Origin: Sutcliffiella horikoshii
GTDB lineage: Bacteria > Bacillota > Bacilli > Bacillales > Bacillaceae_I
Reading direction: 5' to 3'
DNA length: 64,000 bases
Assembly: GCA_001636495.1 (NCBI GenBank)
Contig: KV440964.1
Span: forward strand, 3,240,666 to 3,304,665
Position numbers and translations under genes: made by a program. Every line of letters begins with the position of its first letter. Position 1 is the first letter of the stretch. The notes beneath the pieces are model-generated. The model searched no databases, had not been told where the DNA came from, and worked only from the letters and a program-made list of their open reading frames with translations. Shown here in pieces: positions 17,673 to 26,422 of this stretch.

Positions 17673-18662
17673 CTAGCCATTTTTCAATGATAGGCTTTCC
17701 TTCAAATACCCAAATGGCGTCTGAATGGCTTTTACCACATATTTGTTACCGGTTATTACTGTCACCAATATACTCAATAACAAGAGGAGCATATAGCCTG
17801 CTGGCGAGTTAACCGCCTGGCCAAAGCTTGTCTCGAAGAACCATTTTATAATGAAGCCGTGTAAGATATACACATAAAACGATCTTCTTCCAATGCCAGT
17901 AAAGATATATTTATCTTTTGGAACCAATGCGAAAAATGCAATGGTTACAAGCATGCTTCCCGCATAGATGCCAAGTCGTATCAACATATCCGTCAGGGAT
18001 GAGAATGTGTAAGTTCCATACAGGATACTTGCTCCATCAATACCGCCCAACCAGATGTAAATTCCTGCAAACAACGCTACGAGAAAGCCTGTTGCATAAA
18101 CACGATATGCACCATTCTTCAGTCTTTCGAATAAGTCCGTTCTCGTTAGATAGTACCCAATCAGAAAGAACGGAAAGAAATAAAACGTTCTATCCAAGCT
18201 TAAGAACCTCTCCGGTATTTCAATAAAACCTATACCTACACCAAGTAAGATAGCCAAAGGAATACTATACCTTGCTTTTAATTTCCCGAACATAGGTAAC
18301 ATCAGTTTCCAGGCAATCATACTTAAAAGGAACCACATCGCCCATCGTGGCGTGAAATACTCCAAGGTCATGGATGAATCGGCATAAAGCCTGCTGTAAT
18401 ACAACGTATAGATAGTCTGAAGAATAAGATATGGAACCAGTAATCTTGTAATTATTTTTACATAATAGCCTTTTTTATGAAAGTTGGTACTGAAATGCCC
18501 TGCCAATAAGATAAAGGCCGGCATATGAAAAATAAAGATAAAATGATAGATGGATACAAGCCACTCATCGTTTGCACGATATGGTGAAATGATATGTCCG
18601 AATACAACAAGAAAAATTAAGATGAACTTCGCATTATCAAAGAAGGAATCGCGAGTTTTCAT
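17673..18662 (-). CDS. Membrane acyltransferase (acyltransferase-3 family)
   Basis: A 329-residue polytopic membrane protein starting DSFFDNAKFILIFLVVFGH, the typical first helix of acyltransferase-3 proteins with the catalytic-type His of the FGH motif. Further motifs are HFIFIFHMPAFILLAGHF and about ten helices. The family moves acetyl or other acyl groups onto extracellular polysaccharides, peptidoglycan or lipids; the short form without an SGNH domain resembles fucose O-acetylase-like proteins. ATG 18662 has a GGAGGAG site at good spacing, so the ATG at 18677 was rejected. The gene is alone between two terminators; its acceptor is unknown. Confidence 0.82.
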   Translation of the reverse strand: MKTRDSFFDNAKFILIFLVVFGHIISPYRANDEWLVSIYHFIFIFHMPAFILLAGHFSTNFHKKGYYVKIITRLLVPYLILQTIYTLYYSRLYADSSMTLEYFTPRWAMWFLLSMIAWKLMLPMFGKLKARYSIPLAILLGVGIGFIEIPERFLSLDRTFYFFPFFLIGYYLTRTDLFERLKNGAYRVYATGFLVALFAGIYIWLGGIDGASILYGTYTFSSLTDMLIRLGIYAGSMLVTIAFFALVPKDKYIFTGIGRRSFYVYILHGFIIKWFFETSFGQAVNSPAGYMLLLLLSILVTVITGNKYVVKAIQTPFGYLKESLSLKNG

Positions 18663-18856
18663 GGTGTTCTCCTCCATTTCTACTTATACGAAGGTATTTA
18701 CCCAAGTTTATTAGCATCATAAACATAGCACATATATTCATTCGATGAGTATAACATGAACCTGTCCGTTCCGTGAATGTAAAAATTTCCTTTCATTTGC
18801 GTTTGTAGAGATGGAAAGCTTGTCTAAATCGTTTCCATCACGTTTCTCCAACAACT

Positions 18857-18890
18857 AAAAAAGCAGATGGATCGCCACACATCCACCTGC
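18857..18890 (-). terminator. Intrinsic terminator of the abg-like operon
   Basis: On the minus strand GCAGGTGGAT pairs with ATCCATCTGC, followed by TTTTTT, directly after the HPr-like stop codon. Confidence 0.85.
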
Positions 18891-18895
18891 TTTCT

Positions 18896-19159
18896 TTAAT
18901 CCATTTCTTCACCTTTCAGAAAACGGGTTAGCCAATCTACCGCTTCTTTTTCATCCGCCCCTTCCGCTTTAACTGTCACAACATTACCTTTAGCAATTCC
19001 GAGCGATAAAAGTCCAAGGATGCTTTTTGCATCAATAATCCTGTTATGTCTGACTACTTGTATGTCTGCTATAAAACTATTTGCTTTTCCCACAAAATAT
19101 TGCGCAGCCTTGGAGTGCAGCCCATACTCCAGTGCCACGGTTATTTGTTTGGATACCAT
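18896..19159 (-). CDS. HPr-like phosphocarrier protein
   Basis: An 87-residue protein of the HPr family. His15 (YGLHSK), the phosphoenolpyruvate-dependent site, and Ser46 (DAKSILG), the HPr-kinase site, are both present. The usual Arg17 and Pro18 of the G-[LIV]-H-A-R-P motif are replaced by Lys and Ala (HSKA), so it is a paralogue rather than the main PtsH. B. subtilis Crh, by contrast, lacks His15. It follows the AbgT gene after 93 bases and precedes the operon terminator. A role in catabolite signalling linked to this operon is possible but unproven. Confidence 0.85.
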   Translation of the reverse strand: MVSKQITVALEYGLHSKAAQYFVGKANSFIADIQVVRHNRIIDAKSILGLLSLGIAKGNVVTVKAEGADEKEAVDWLTRFLKGEEMD

Positions 19160-19252
19160 AAAAATCCCCCCACATTACCACAAATTTATATATGGTATGT
19201 GAGGGGATATGGGTTCATGAATAATTTTCGTAAAATAGTTCTTTTGCCTACC

Positions 19253-20785
19253 CTATTTGATCATCATTTCCACTCCAGGTCCGAACGGAATACCTGCAAG
19301 TGCAAAAACGACCAGTAGAATAATCCAGACTCCAAGGAAAATGAGGCTATATGGGAGCATCAACGCAATCAGTGTACCAAGCCCCGCCTTTTTATCATAA
19401 TCTTTCATGAATGCTAACACCACGATGATATAAGGATTCAACGGTGTGATGATATTAGTTGATGAATCTGCAATACGGAATGCCGCTTGTATGAACGCAG
19501 GATGATAATCAAGCATCCAGAACATTGGAATGAAGATGGGAGCCATCAATGCCCATTGTGCAGAGCCGCTGAAAATAATCAAGTTCAACACGGCTGCAAG
19601 CAGAACGAAGCCGATGATACCCGGGATACCTGTAAGGTTCATGCTTTCGAGTAATCCAGCACCATTAACTGCAATCCAGATACCTAAATTGGACCAGTTA
19701 AAATATGCAATGAACTGTGCAGCGGCAAAGATTAGAACAATATATCCTGACATATCTTTCATCGATTCTGCCATCAATTTCGGTACATCACCAGTATTGG
19801 TGATTTTACCGACCGTTATGCCGTAGGCCACTCCGACAACAACAAAGAAGAATAATGTAATTGGTACAATAGCAGTCAGGAATAGAGATGGAACAAGTCC
19901 ACCATCTTCATTTCTCAGGATGGATTCTGGCCAAAACACCGCTATCGCCAGTAACACCAAGTAGACGAGTCCAGCTATTACAGCATTTCTTAATCCCTTG
20001 CTTTCCAGGGGATTGGGCTCTTCCAGTTCCTTATCTACCTTGCCATTATAGGTTCCAAGCCTCGGCTCTACAATTTTATCCGTGATCAAGGCCCCTACTA
20101 TAGAAAGGATGAATACTGAGACCACCATGAAATAATAATTGTCAACCGGCGTTACAATAAGCGTTTCATCAAAAGGCTTAATTGCTTCTGTCGCAATACC
20201 TGATAATAGCGCATCTGTTCCGGCAACGATAACATTTGCCGTAAAACCTGCACCTACCCCGGCAAACCCTGCTGCAAGTCCGGCAAGGGGATGTCTGCCG
20301 ATGGTATAAAAAATCATCGCAGCAAGAGGAGGTACAATAACAAATGCCGCATCAGAAGCAAGGTTTCCAAGAATGCCTGTTACCACTACTGCATAGGTAA
20401 TCAATGTTTTAGGGGCGTTTAGGATCGTTTTCTTGATTCCTGCTTCAATCAGTCCCACCTTATCCGCCAGACCGATACCTAGCATCATTGCCAATACCAG
20501 TCCCAAAGGAGCAAACCCGGTAAAGTTCGTCAGCATCGAGGTCAAGATAAACTCTATCCCTTCACCGGATAGGAGGCTTTTGATTGCCAACTCCTCCCCT
20601 GTACCCGGATGCTCTACCGTTACACCAAATTGATTGACCGCCCACGATACCCCGATAATAAAAAGAGATAAATAGACAAATAGCATAAAGGGATCGGGCA
20701 ACTTATTACCAATTCTTTCAACGCCTCCTAGGAATCTATCAAGCATGGAGGATGATTTTTGCTGTTGTGTTTGTAATTGGCTCAA
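19253..20785 (-). CDS. abgT: AbgT-family transporter (p-aminobenzoyl-glutamate type)
   Basis: A 510-residue polytopic membrane protein, the same size as E. coli AbgT (508). It begins with the family segment LDRFLGGVERIGNKLPDPF and contains SDAAFVIVPPLAA and SADSSTNIITPLNPY-like segments (here RIADSSTNIITPLNPY) that line the substrate and ion pathway in the known structures. The family imports p-aminobenzoyl-glutamate or exports sulfonamides. The start is TTG at 20785 after AAAGGAG. It sits between the regulator and the HPr paralogue and downstream of AbgA, supporting a function in uptake of aminobenzoyl-glutamate or related acyl-amino acids. Confidence 0.9.
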   Translation of the reverse strand: MSQLQTQQQKSSSMLDRFLGGVERIGNKLPDPFMLFVYLSLFIIGVSWAVNQFGVTVEHPGTGEELAIKSLLSGEGIEFILTSMLTNFTGFAPLGLVLAMMLGIGLADKVGLIEAGIKKTILNAPKTLITYAVVVTGILGNLASDAAFVIVPPLAAMIFYTIGRHPLAGLAAGFAGVGAGFTANVIVAGTDALLSGIATEAIKPFDETLIVTPVDNYYFMVVSVFILSIVGALITDKIVEPRLGTYNGKVDKELEEPNPLESKGLRNAVIAGLVYLVLLAIAVFWPESILRNEDGGLVPSLFLTAIVPITLFFFVVVGVAYGITVGKITNTGDVPKLMAESMKDMSGYIVLIFAAAQFIAYFNWSNLGIWIAVNGAGLLESMNLTGIPGIIGFVLLAAVLNLIIFSGSAQWALMAPIFIPMFWMLDYHPAFIQAAFRIADSSTNIITPLNPYIIVVLAFMKDYDKKAGLGTLIALMLPYSLIFLGVWIILLVVFALAGIPFGPGVEMMIK

Positions 20786-20840
20786 TTTTCACTCACTCCT
20801 TTTAGGTATAGTTCCTTTTTTGTTCCGATTTCCCAGATGT

Positions 20841-22151
20841 TCACAAAAACGATAACGTATAGATTTTTCTTGGCCTACCGCGGTGCCCTGACTGTTCCTC
20901 TCCGGAAACCTTCACCAGTCCAGAGCGTTCAAGCTCGGTTAGAATGCGACGGGCATTTCTTTCGGTGCTCTTTAACCAGCCGGCCAAGTCTTGTGAAGTG
21001 ATTACTTCTTTTTGATAATATTGTGCAAGAGATTTTATTTTAGAAACTATGGTCGGGCTGATATTGACATCTTTCAATTTCCCTTCCCATTCCTGGCCCA
21101 TGGAACGTGATGGAAAGGATAATTTATCGGCTACATTATAAAACTCGGTTACATCCCTGTCTTCGTTCACGCAAACAAGCGTGGATGATTTCTGCTCCCG
21201 CGCATGATGAAAAGCCTGCCTTACATTTTCTTCCGCTGCAAGTACGGTGTCACCAAATCCAAGTCCTAGCCTTACTTTTAACCCACTTTGTATGTTGATA
21301 TCTTCGATCAGCTGTAGCAGCGAATCCCCTTGAATATGCAATTCAAGCTCCCCTCTTGTCGTAAAAAGTAGAAACAGTCCATCCCCAAACTGTACAAATG
21401 AACCATTGACTTCTTCCGCAAAGCTGAGCATCAACCTCTTCAATTCCAGCTCCTTGATTTTCATTTTGTGGGAGTAATGCATCTCCTCCAGGGAAGCTGT
21501 TGTATGGATGACCTCTATACCAAGTATGGCTATTTGTGATTTTCGATAGCGGAAGGAATGCGCCCTTTCAATAAGCACTTCTAGTGTCGATAAGATGGCA
21601 AGATCCGATGGAATGACACGATAGCATGGAATCCCCATTTCCTTTAGCTTAATAGATACGGATTGAATACAGGTAAAAGCCACCTCCATTTTCCCTTCTT
21701 CATACAATTCTTGGTGAAACTTTACAAGTTCTTCTGTCGACACAAACCCTTCATATGCATAGGAATGGAAATTGATTGATTGCAGAGAGAAAAATTCCCT
21801 GTTCATCTCAATTCTGCTCTGTTTGATGGTATCTAGGCTGATGGCTTCAAAGATTTTCTTTTCTTTTACCTGTGCTTCAAGGAGCGTTCCTAGAAAACTA
21901 GAGCCGTAAAGCTCAGCAAAGCCTCCTTCATTTTTTCCCAAAAGTTCTTTGGATAGTGCATAAGAGAATGGCACTTGTCCAGAAAACATCCATTGATCGA
22001 CTGCCCCTTTGTTCGTAATTATTATGTCATCGATTTCCTCCAATGAAGAATAGGAAAAGGAGAGCATGTCCACATTCTCAAATTCTTTTCCTACATACTT
22101 GATTCGTTCGATGGAATCAGTTGGTCCGATAATGCCTATTTTAACTTTCAC
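20841..22151 (-). CDS. Transcriptional regulator with GGDEF-like middle and winged-helix C-terminus
   Basis: A 436-residue protein. The C-terminal ~85 residues form a winged-helix DNA-binding domain (QDLAGWLKSTERNARRILTELERSGLVKVSGEE, then RGRPRKIY). The middle (about 230-345) resembles a degenerate nucleotide-cyclase/GGDEF fold, with VRLGLGFGDTVLAAEENVRQAF, but lacks a GGDEF signature. The N-terminal ~200 residues (KIGIIGPTDSIERIKYVG) look like a Rossmann-type sensor domain. It is encoded inside the operon, 32 bases after abgA and 55 before abgT, so it very likely regulates these genes in response to a substrate. I do not know a named homologue. Confidence 0.7.
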   Translation of the reverse strand: MKVKIGIIGPTDSIERIKYVGKEFENVDMLSFSYSSLEEIDDIIITNKGAVDQWMFSGQVPFSYALSKELLGKNEGGFAELYGSSFLGTLLEAQVKEKKIFEAISLDTIKQSRIEMNREFFSLQSINFHSYAYEGFVSTEELVKFHQELYEEGKMEVAFTCIQSVSIKLKEMGIPCYRVIPSDLAILSTLEVLIERAHSFRYRKSQIAILGIEVIHTTASLEEMHYSHKMKIKELELKRLMLSFAEEVNGSFVQFGDGLFLLFTTRGELELHIQGDSLLQLIEDINIQSGLKVRLGLGFGDTVLAAEENVRQAFHHAREQKSSTLVCVNEDRDVTEFYNVADKLSFPSRSMGQEWEGKLKDVNISPTIVSKIKSLAQYYQKEVITSQDLAGWLKSTERNARRILTELERSGLVKVSGEEQSGHRGRPRKIYTLSFL

Positions 22152-22183
22152 TTTTTCACCTCATATAAGTATAGAATATTGGA

Positions 22184-23494
22184 TTATTCTTCATCTAAAA
22201 GCAAAGATAGAATAGAGGAGGCATATATGTTAACCGCAACTTCCAATACCTTTTCATCATAATCAAATAATGGGTGATGATGACCTGCTGCAAGGGGAGT
22301 ACCGAAGATAAAATAGGTCGCCTTCCCCCCGCGCTCCCTTACATGATTCAGCATATAGGCAACATCCTCTGAGGCTTTCAGCGGGAGGCTTCCACGCACC
22401 TTCACGACTCTGTCGTTATATGCAGTGGCCTCTTGGAGAAACTCTTGCCAACCAGGCTCATCCGTTGCCTCCACACCTTTCCCCACTATTTGAATGGCTG
22501 CTTGGACCCCATGGAGGAGTGCTGAGCTCTGTATAATTCGAACAGCTTCATCCTCCATATACTGATTGAGTTCGGACGTTTCTCCCCGCGTTTCAAGTGA
22601 CATAGCAGCATGGTCCGGTATCACGTTTCTTCCACTACCTGCATGTAGGGTACCTACATTAATTCTTGTTTCTCCACCTGAGTGCCTAGGGATGGCATGG
22701 AGATGCAAGGAGGCGGCCGCCGCTGCTAGCAAGGCATTTTTCCCTTCTTGCGGTTCCACCCCCGCATGCGCTGATCTGCCGGTGAAGGTCACGTCAAGCT
22801 TAGATGTTGCAAGAAAGCCTTTAGCTGACGCTACCACCTCTCCCACTTGCATGGGTGAAATGCCAATGTGACCGCTAAGAAAGACATCTGCATCATCCAG
22901 CCATCCCTTTTCCACCATCGATTTTGCTCCTCTGCTTCCTTCTTCTGCTGGTTGGAACAGCAAAGTGAAAGAGCCGGTGAGCGCTCCTTGATGTGCAGAT
23001 AGAAAGGTAGCCACGCCAAGCCCTATTGCTGCATGTCCATCATGCCCACATGCATGCATCACATTTGGATAGTGGGATTGAAATCCTTGCTTTGTTGGAA
23101 AATGACTAGCTAGTCCCTCTTTATTTTCTGCTATGGGAAGAGCGTCAATGTCAAATCTAATCGCGATGTGTTTTCCCGGTCTTCCCGTGTCAAGCTTAGC
23201 CACAAGACCAGTATGACCACCTTTCATTTTCTCAAGCCACTCTTCTGGGACTCCCTGATTGCGAGCCTTCGTTTCCGCAGATTGCAGGGTTTCTTCGACT
23301 GGAACCCCCATACGTTCCTCTGTCACCAGTGCTTCTTTGCCAAGATACAACTCATATCCAAGCTCCTCCAGCTCAGAACCAATAAGGTAGGTAGTTTCGT
23401 ATTCTGTCCATCCAAGTTCAGGAAACTGGTGAAACCTTCTTCGCCAAGAAGTAAGATCGTCACCTATACTGGTCACGAACTCTGAAACATTCAT
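22184..23494 (-). CDS. abgA: AbgA-like M20 amidohydrolase (aminobenzoyl-glutamate hydrolase subunit)
   Basis: A 436-residue metallopeptidase, the same length as E. coli AbgA, with close segments throughout: WRRRFHQFPELGWTEYE, ALVTEERMGVP, MHACGHDGHAAIGLG (zinc ligands), LLFQPAEEGSRGAKSMV and NVGTLHAGSGRNV(I)P. AbgA acts with AbgB to cleave p-aminobenzoyl-glutamate, a folate breakdown product. Here the partner could be the adjacent M20 enzyme. The ATG at 23494 follows AAAGGAGGGG; the longer frame to 23527 overlaps the neighbour and was rejected. It lies 16 bases after the first M20 gene. Confidence 0.85.
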   Translation of the reverse strand: MNVSEFVTSIGDDLTSWRRRFHQFPELGWTEYETTYLIGSELEELGYELYLGKEALVTEERMGVPVEETLQSAETKARNQGVPEEWLEKMKGGHTGLVAKLDTGRPGKHIAIRFDIDALPIAENKEGLASHFPTKQGFQSHYPNVMHACGHDGHAAIGLGVATFLSAHQGALTGSFTLLFQPAEEGSRGAKSMVEKGWLDDADVFLSGHIGISPMQVGEVVASAKGFLATSKLDVTFTGRSAHAGVEPQEGKNALLAAAAASLHLHAIPRHSGGETRINVGTLHAGSGRNVIPDHAAMSLETRGETSELNQYMEDEAVRIIQSSALLHGVQAAIQIVGKGVEATDEPGWQEFLQEATAYNDRVVKVRGSLPLKASEDVAYMLNHVRERGGKATYFIFGTPLAAGHHHPLFDYDEKVLEVAVNIYASSILSLLLDEE

Positions 23495-23510
23495 TACGGC
23501 AACCCCTCCT

Positions 23511-24713
23511 TTATTTTTTCCATTCAAGTTTTTCCAAAGCTTTTAAAGTTACGTTAACAAGCATGGTTACTCCAATGGGGAGAGCCTTTTCATTGAATTC
23601 GAAATTTGGATCATGAAGCGGCTTTTGAATTTCTCTTCCTTCCATTCCTGAACCAAGCCAGAAAAACGCACCAGGATATTGGTGGAGGAACCTCGAAAAA
23701 TCTTCTCCACCTAATGAAGGATCCACTTCAGGTGTTGCATCTCTTGAATTTAGTACATGTTGAGCACAGTTTCTCACAACCTCCGCCCACTCTGGTGTAT
23801 TTATGGTTGCTTCATATCCATCTATATATTCAATGTCAGCCGTCGATCCCATTGCTTTTGCTGCATGATTGACCACTTCATGAAATCTTTTTTTGACCAC
23901 TTCTTTTACCTGTTTTTTGTATGTACGAATGGACCCCTCTAATGTGACACTGTCGGCAATAACATTATAGCGGTATCCCCCTTCAATCTTTCCAATCGTA
24001 ACAACTGCAGCATCAACCGGATTGACATTACGGCTTACAATCGTTTGCAGCATGGTGACAACATGGTTTGCGGCTATGATCGCATCATTGGTTTGGTGCG
24101 GCATGCTGGCATGTCCACCAGATCCATTGATGACCACCTTGAAGCGATCCGTTGCACCCATCATTTCCTTGTCCCGAATTCCGATCTGACCGACAGGAAG
24201 GTCCGGCCATACATGTTGACCGAAAATAACATCCGGTTTATATTCTGCAAAGACCCCTTCGTCCAACATCGGTTGAGCACCACCTGCTGGAGAGGCTTCT
24301 TCAGCAGGTTGGAAGACCAAAAGCACGGTTCCGGAAATTTCGGATTTTCTCTCATTTAATAAGCTACCTGCACCAAGAAGCATCGTGGTATGGGCATCAT
24401 GTCCGCACGCATGCATCGATCCCTCTCTTTTGGAGGCGAATGCCAGATTTGTTTTTTCTGTAATAGGCAGAGCATCCATATCTGCTCTTAAGGCAACGGT
24501 CGGACCTGGCTTCCCGCCTTCGATAATCCCAAGAACTCCCGTTTTGGCAAAGCCAGTCTTGAAAGGAATTCCATATTGGGTTAACTTAGCCTGAATTTTA
24601 CGAGAGGTTTCGTATTCCTCTCCACTTACTTCCGGATGCTCATGTAAGTCCCGTCTGAAATCTATTAGCTGTTCTTGTAATTCTTTACCTATGGTTGGCA
24701 ATGATATGGTCAT
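23511..24713 (-). CDS. M20 amidohydrolase (N-acyl-amino acid/hippurate hydrolase family)
   Basis: A 400-residue zinc-dependent hydrolase: FRRDLHEHPEVSGEEYET, ALRADMDALPITE, MHACGHDAHTTMLLG, LVFQPAEEASPAGGA and the C-terminal GGEDFSRF. The dimerisation ('lid') domain segment GSGGHASMPHQTNDAI is also present. Family members hydrolyse N-acyl amino acids, hippurate or auxin conjugates. It is the first gene of the operon with AbgA, a regulator, AbgT and an HPr paralogue, so it may process acyl-glutamate compounds imported by AbgT. It is clearly a second, divergent M20 type rather than E. coli AbgB. The ribosome binding site GGGAG lies 12 bases before the ATG, a rather long spacing. Confidence 0.88.
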   Translation of the reverse strand: MTISLPTIGKELQEQLIDFRRDLHEHPEVSGEEYETSRKIQAKLTQYGIPFKTGFAKTGVLGIIEGGKPGPTVALRADMDALPITEKTNLAFASKREGSMHACGHDAHTTMLLGAGSLLNERKSEISGTVLLVFQPAEEASPAGGAQPMLDEGVFAEYKPDVIFGQHVWPDLPVGQIGIRDKEMMGATDRFKVVINGSGGHASMPHQTNDAIIAANHVVTMLQTIVSRNVNPVDAAVVTIGKIEGGYRYNVIADSVTLEGSIRTYKKQVKEVVKKRFHEVVNHAAKAMGSTADIEYIDGYEATINTPEWAEVVRNCAQHVLNSRDATPEVDPSLGGEDFSRFLHQYPGAFFWLGSGMEGREIQKPLHDPNFEFNEKALPIGVTMLVNVTLKALEKLEWKK

Positions 24714-24932
24714 TGTTATGTAACACTCCCTTTCACGTTGTAGATAAGACCTTAAATCTCATTAAAGGAAATATTCCTTTTTAATACCGTAATTACATGT
24801 TAACATATTGAATTTGTATTTCAATGAACTTTTTTTATTTTCAGTTAATTTGACGGTGTTTTCACGTTCTTCTATAGTTAGGAATACGTTACATAAAAGG
24901 ATTTTGAATTTGTACGGATTGGGGGTTTCAAT

Positions 24933-25178
24933 ATGCCTGTTTCTATCATCTTCAATCAGATTAATGTCAACAGCATCAGTCAGAGTTCCACCATAGCTAC
25001 TGGACAAAACAATCAGCCTGACTGGTCGACACAAGGAAAAATAAACATGGGGAATGGAATAGAAATTGGAGTGGTTGCGGTCACTAATGTATGTAATGTT
25101 GTATTTGATGCGGATGGAGTAGATACTTCCATTGCCAACCCGGAAATTAACAATCCACAGCCGACAGCTCAGTTCTAA
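24933..25178 (+). CDS. GerP-family (GerPA/GerPF-like) spore protein
   Basis: An 81-residue protein starting MPVSIIFNQINVNSISQSS and carrying a core W-S-x-x-x-K-x-N-x-G-x-G that recurs in three neighbouring small proteins. GerPA and GerPF relatives are small, Asn/Gly-rich spore-coat proteins needed for germinants to pass the coat. A GGGGG-type ribosome binding site precedes the ATG. It is followed after 13 bases by a second gene of the same type. The assignment rests on the shared core, the N-terminal beta-type pattern and the context; sequence identity to B. subtilis GerPA is low. Confidence 0.65.
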   Translation: MPVSIIFNQINVNSISQSSTIATGQNNQPDWSTQGKINMGNGIEIGVVAVTNVCNVVFDADGVDTSIANPEINNPQPTAQF

Positions 25179-25191
25179 TGAGGGGGAACCT

Positions 25192-25434
25192 ATGAAAAAG
25201 AAACAGTCATCCCATGTCCATATTTTGCTTGACCGGATTGAAATTACATCAATCATGAACTGTTCTGGGGTTTTCACAGGGGAAAATATACAGGCCAACT
25301 GGAGCACCTATCAAAAAACAAATATGGGATTCGGACTGGTGGCAGGGACGGATAACCATTCCGATTCGAACATGAATGTTGTCCACGATCCAGATGTGAT
25401 GGATATGCCGGTTAAATCAACCTCCAGCAATTAG
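25192..25434 (+). CDS. GerP-family-like small protein
   Basis: An 80-residue protein (HVHILLDRIEITSIMNCSG at the N-terminus, then ANWSTYQKTNMGFGLVAG) with the same core as its neighbours. ATG 25192 has AGGGGGA upstream; the longer frame from 25132 overlaps the preceding gene and was rejected. Its stop codon overlaps, in antiparallel, the stop of the converging minus-strand gene. No membrane segment or signal peptide. A spore-coat location is inferred from the family. Confidence 0.6.
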   Translation: MKKKQSSHVHILLDRIEITSIMNCSGVFTGENIQANWSTYQKTNMGFGLVAGTDNHSDSNMNVVHDPDVMDMPVKSTSSN

Positions 25435-25730
25435 TTAGAATGATCCGGTTCATTTATGGCATCTTTTTCTTTCATCATATCCTGCAACCATTCCGGCAAT
25501 TCTTTATTTTCCGTTTGGTTCAGAATATCTATTAATGAAGAGTCGCTAACCTGGCTCTTTGTGCCGTGAATATCATTTTCATCTCCACTGATGTTTCCAA
25601 CGCCCTGATTATGCTTCTTTTGACTGTGAAACTGGGAAGGGTAATTGTTCCCCATATTGATACATGAGGCACTTTCAACCACCCCGATGCGTATACTACC
25701 TATAAAAAAGTTGGGGGAATAGTGACTCAT
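25431..25730 (-). CDS. GerP-family-like small protein with acidic C-terminal extension
   Basis: A 99-residue protein. Residues 8-55 have the GerP-like pattern (FFIGSIRIGVVESASCINMGNN, then K-x-x-N-Q-G-V-G-N-I-S-G-D-x-N). The last 35 residues are acidic (LPEWLQDMMKEKDAINEPD) and unlike the paralogues. It is the last gene of the minus-strand set and abuts the GerPC-like gene by one base, suggesting translational coupling. Confidence 0.6.
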   Translation of the reverse strand: MSHYSPNFFIGSIRIGVVESASCINMGNNYPSQFHSQKKHNQGVGNISGDENDIHGTKSQVSDSSLIDILNQTENKELPEWLQDMMKEKDAINEPDHSN

Positions 25731-26165
25731 TCATTTTTCCTCCTTTTGGTTTAGCGCTATCGAAAACCCTCTTTTACGTTCTGTCACTTTCAATTGATTG
25801 GAGTCTTGTGCATTTTTCCTCTTTTTTGTGAATTGGCTATGATATGGTGGAGTGGGTTGAGTTTTGTGGAAATTTTTTGATGTAAACTCCTCTTCTTTAC
25901 TCATGGATGGAAGGATGGAATCTGCTCCCTTCTCCTTATTAAAGTTATTACCGATGTTAAGAGTTCCACTTAGCTGCTCAATACCTATACTATCCAAATG
26001 ATAATCCATCTTTTCTATTTGAGCAGATTGGATTTCGAGGTGTTTGATATGGTAATGGACAACCTTATTCTCTTTTTGATGCATGTTTGAAAGGAAGGTG
26101 GTCAAATGATTTATTTTCGTTTCTAAGTCCTCTATTCTCTTTTCCAATTCTTCATGATTTGTCAT
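25731..26165 (-). CDS. GerPC-like coiled-coil spore protein
   Basis: A 144-residue protein. Residues 1-35 are a coiled coil (HEELEKRIEDLETKINHLTTFL), and residues 50-75 contain KMDYHLDSIGIEQLSGTLNIGNN, which matches the conserved segment KIEYKFDQLKVERLEGTLNIG of GerPC as I recall it. The C-terminal half is basic and apparently disordered. GerPC is a scaffold-like component needed for germinant access in Bacillus spores. B. subtilis GerPC is longer (about 205 residues), so this is a shortened paralogue. It lies between two GerPA/F-like genes. Confidence 0.65.
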   Translation of the reverse strand: MTNHEELEKRIEDLETKINHLTTFLSNMHQKENKVVHYHIKHLEIQSAQIEKMDYHLDSIGIEQLSGTLNIGNNFNKEKGADSILPSMSKEEEFTSKNFHKTQPTPPYHSQFTKKRKNAQDSNQLKVTERKRGFSIALNQKEEK

Positions 26166-26182
26166 GGATCATCACAACCAAT

Positions 26183-26389
26183 TTATAAGGATGTATCCTC
26201 GTCCGATTTACTTTCGCTTCGCACGGAATTGTTTGAATGACTGATGGAATTCCCTTCCCCTGCCAATATTCCAAAACCTTGATTCTCCTTTTTTGTAGCT
26301 TTAGCATTCCAACTGACATTTTTACCTTTGTTTAAAGAGGAAGAATTCATGATCATATCCACTTTGAATGACTTAATCTCAAATTGCAT
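26183..26389 (-). CDS. GerP-family-like small protein
   Basis: A 68-residue protein, MQFEIKSFKVDMIMNSSSL, then WNAKATKKENQGFGILAG, with the same W-x-x-K-x-x-x-N-x-G-x-G core as the other three. GGAGAAG lies just before the ATG. Cotranscribed with the sHsp-like gene upstream and the GerPC-like gene downstream (gap 17). Confidence 0.6.
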   Translation of the reverse strand: MQFEIKSFKVDMIMNSSSLNKGKNVSWNAKATKKENQGFGILAGEGNSISHSNNSVRSESKSDEDTSL

Positions 26390-26422
26390 CCCTTCTCCTC
26401 CTTTTTGGCATTCATAAGTATG

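Noticed and set aside
24762-25307. Minus-strand open frame of 181 codons over the GerP-like genes
   Set aside because: It lies opposite two well-supported plus-strand genes, has no ribosome binding site and no protein-like pattern.
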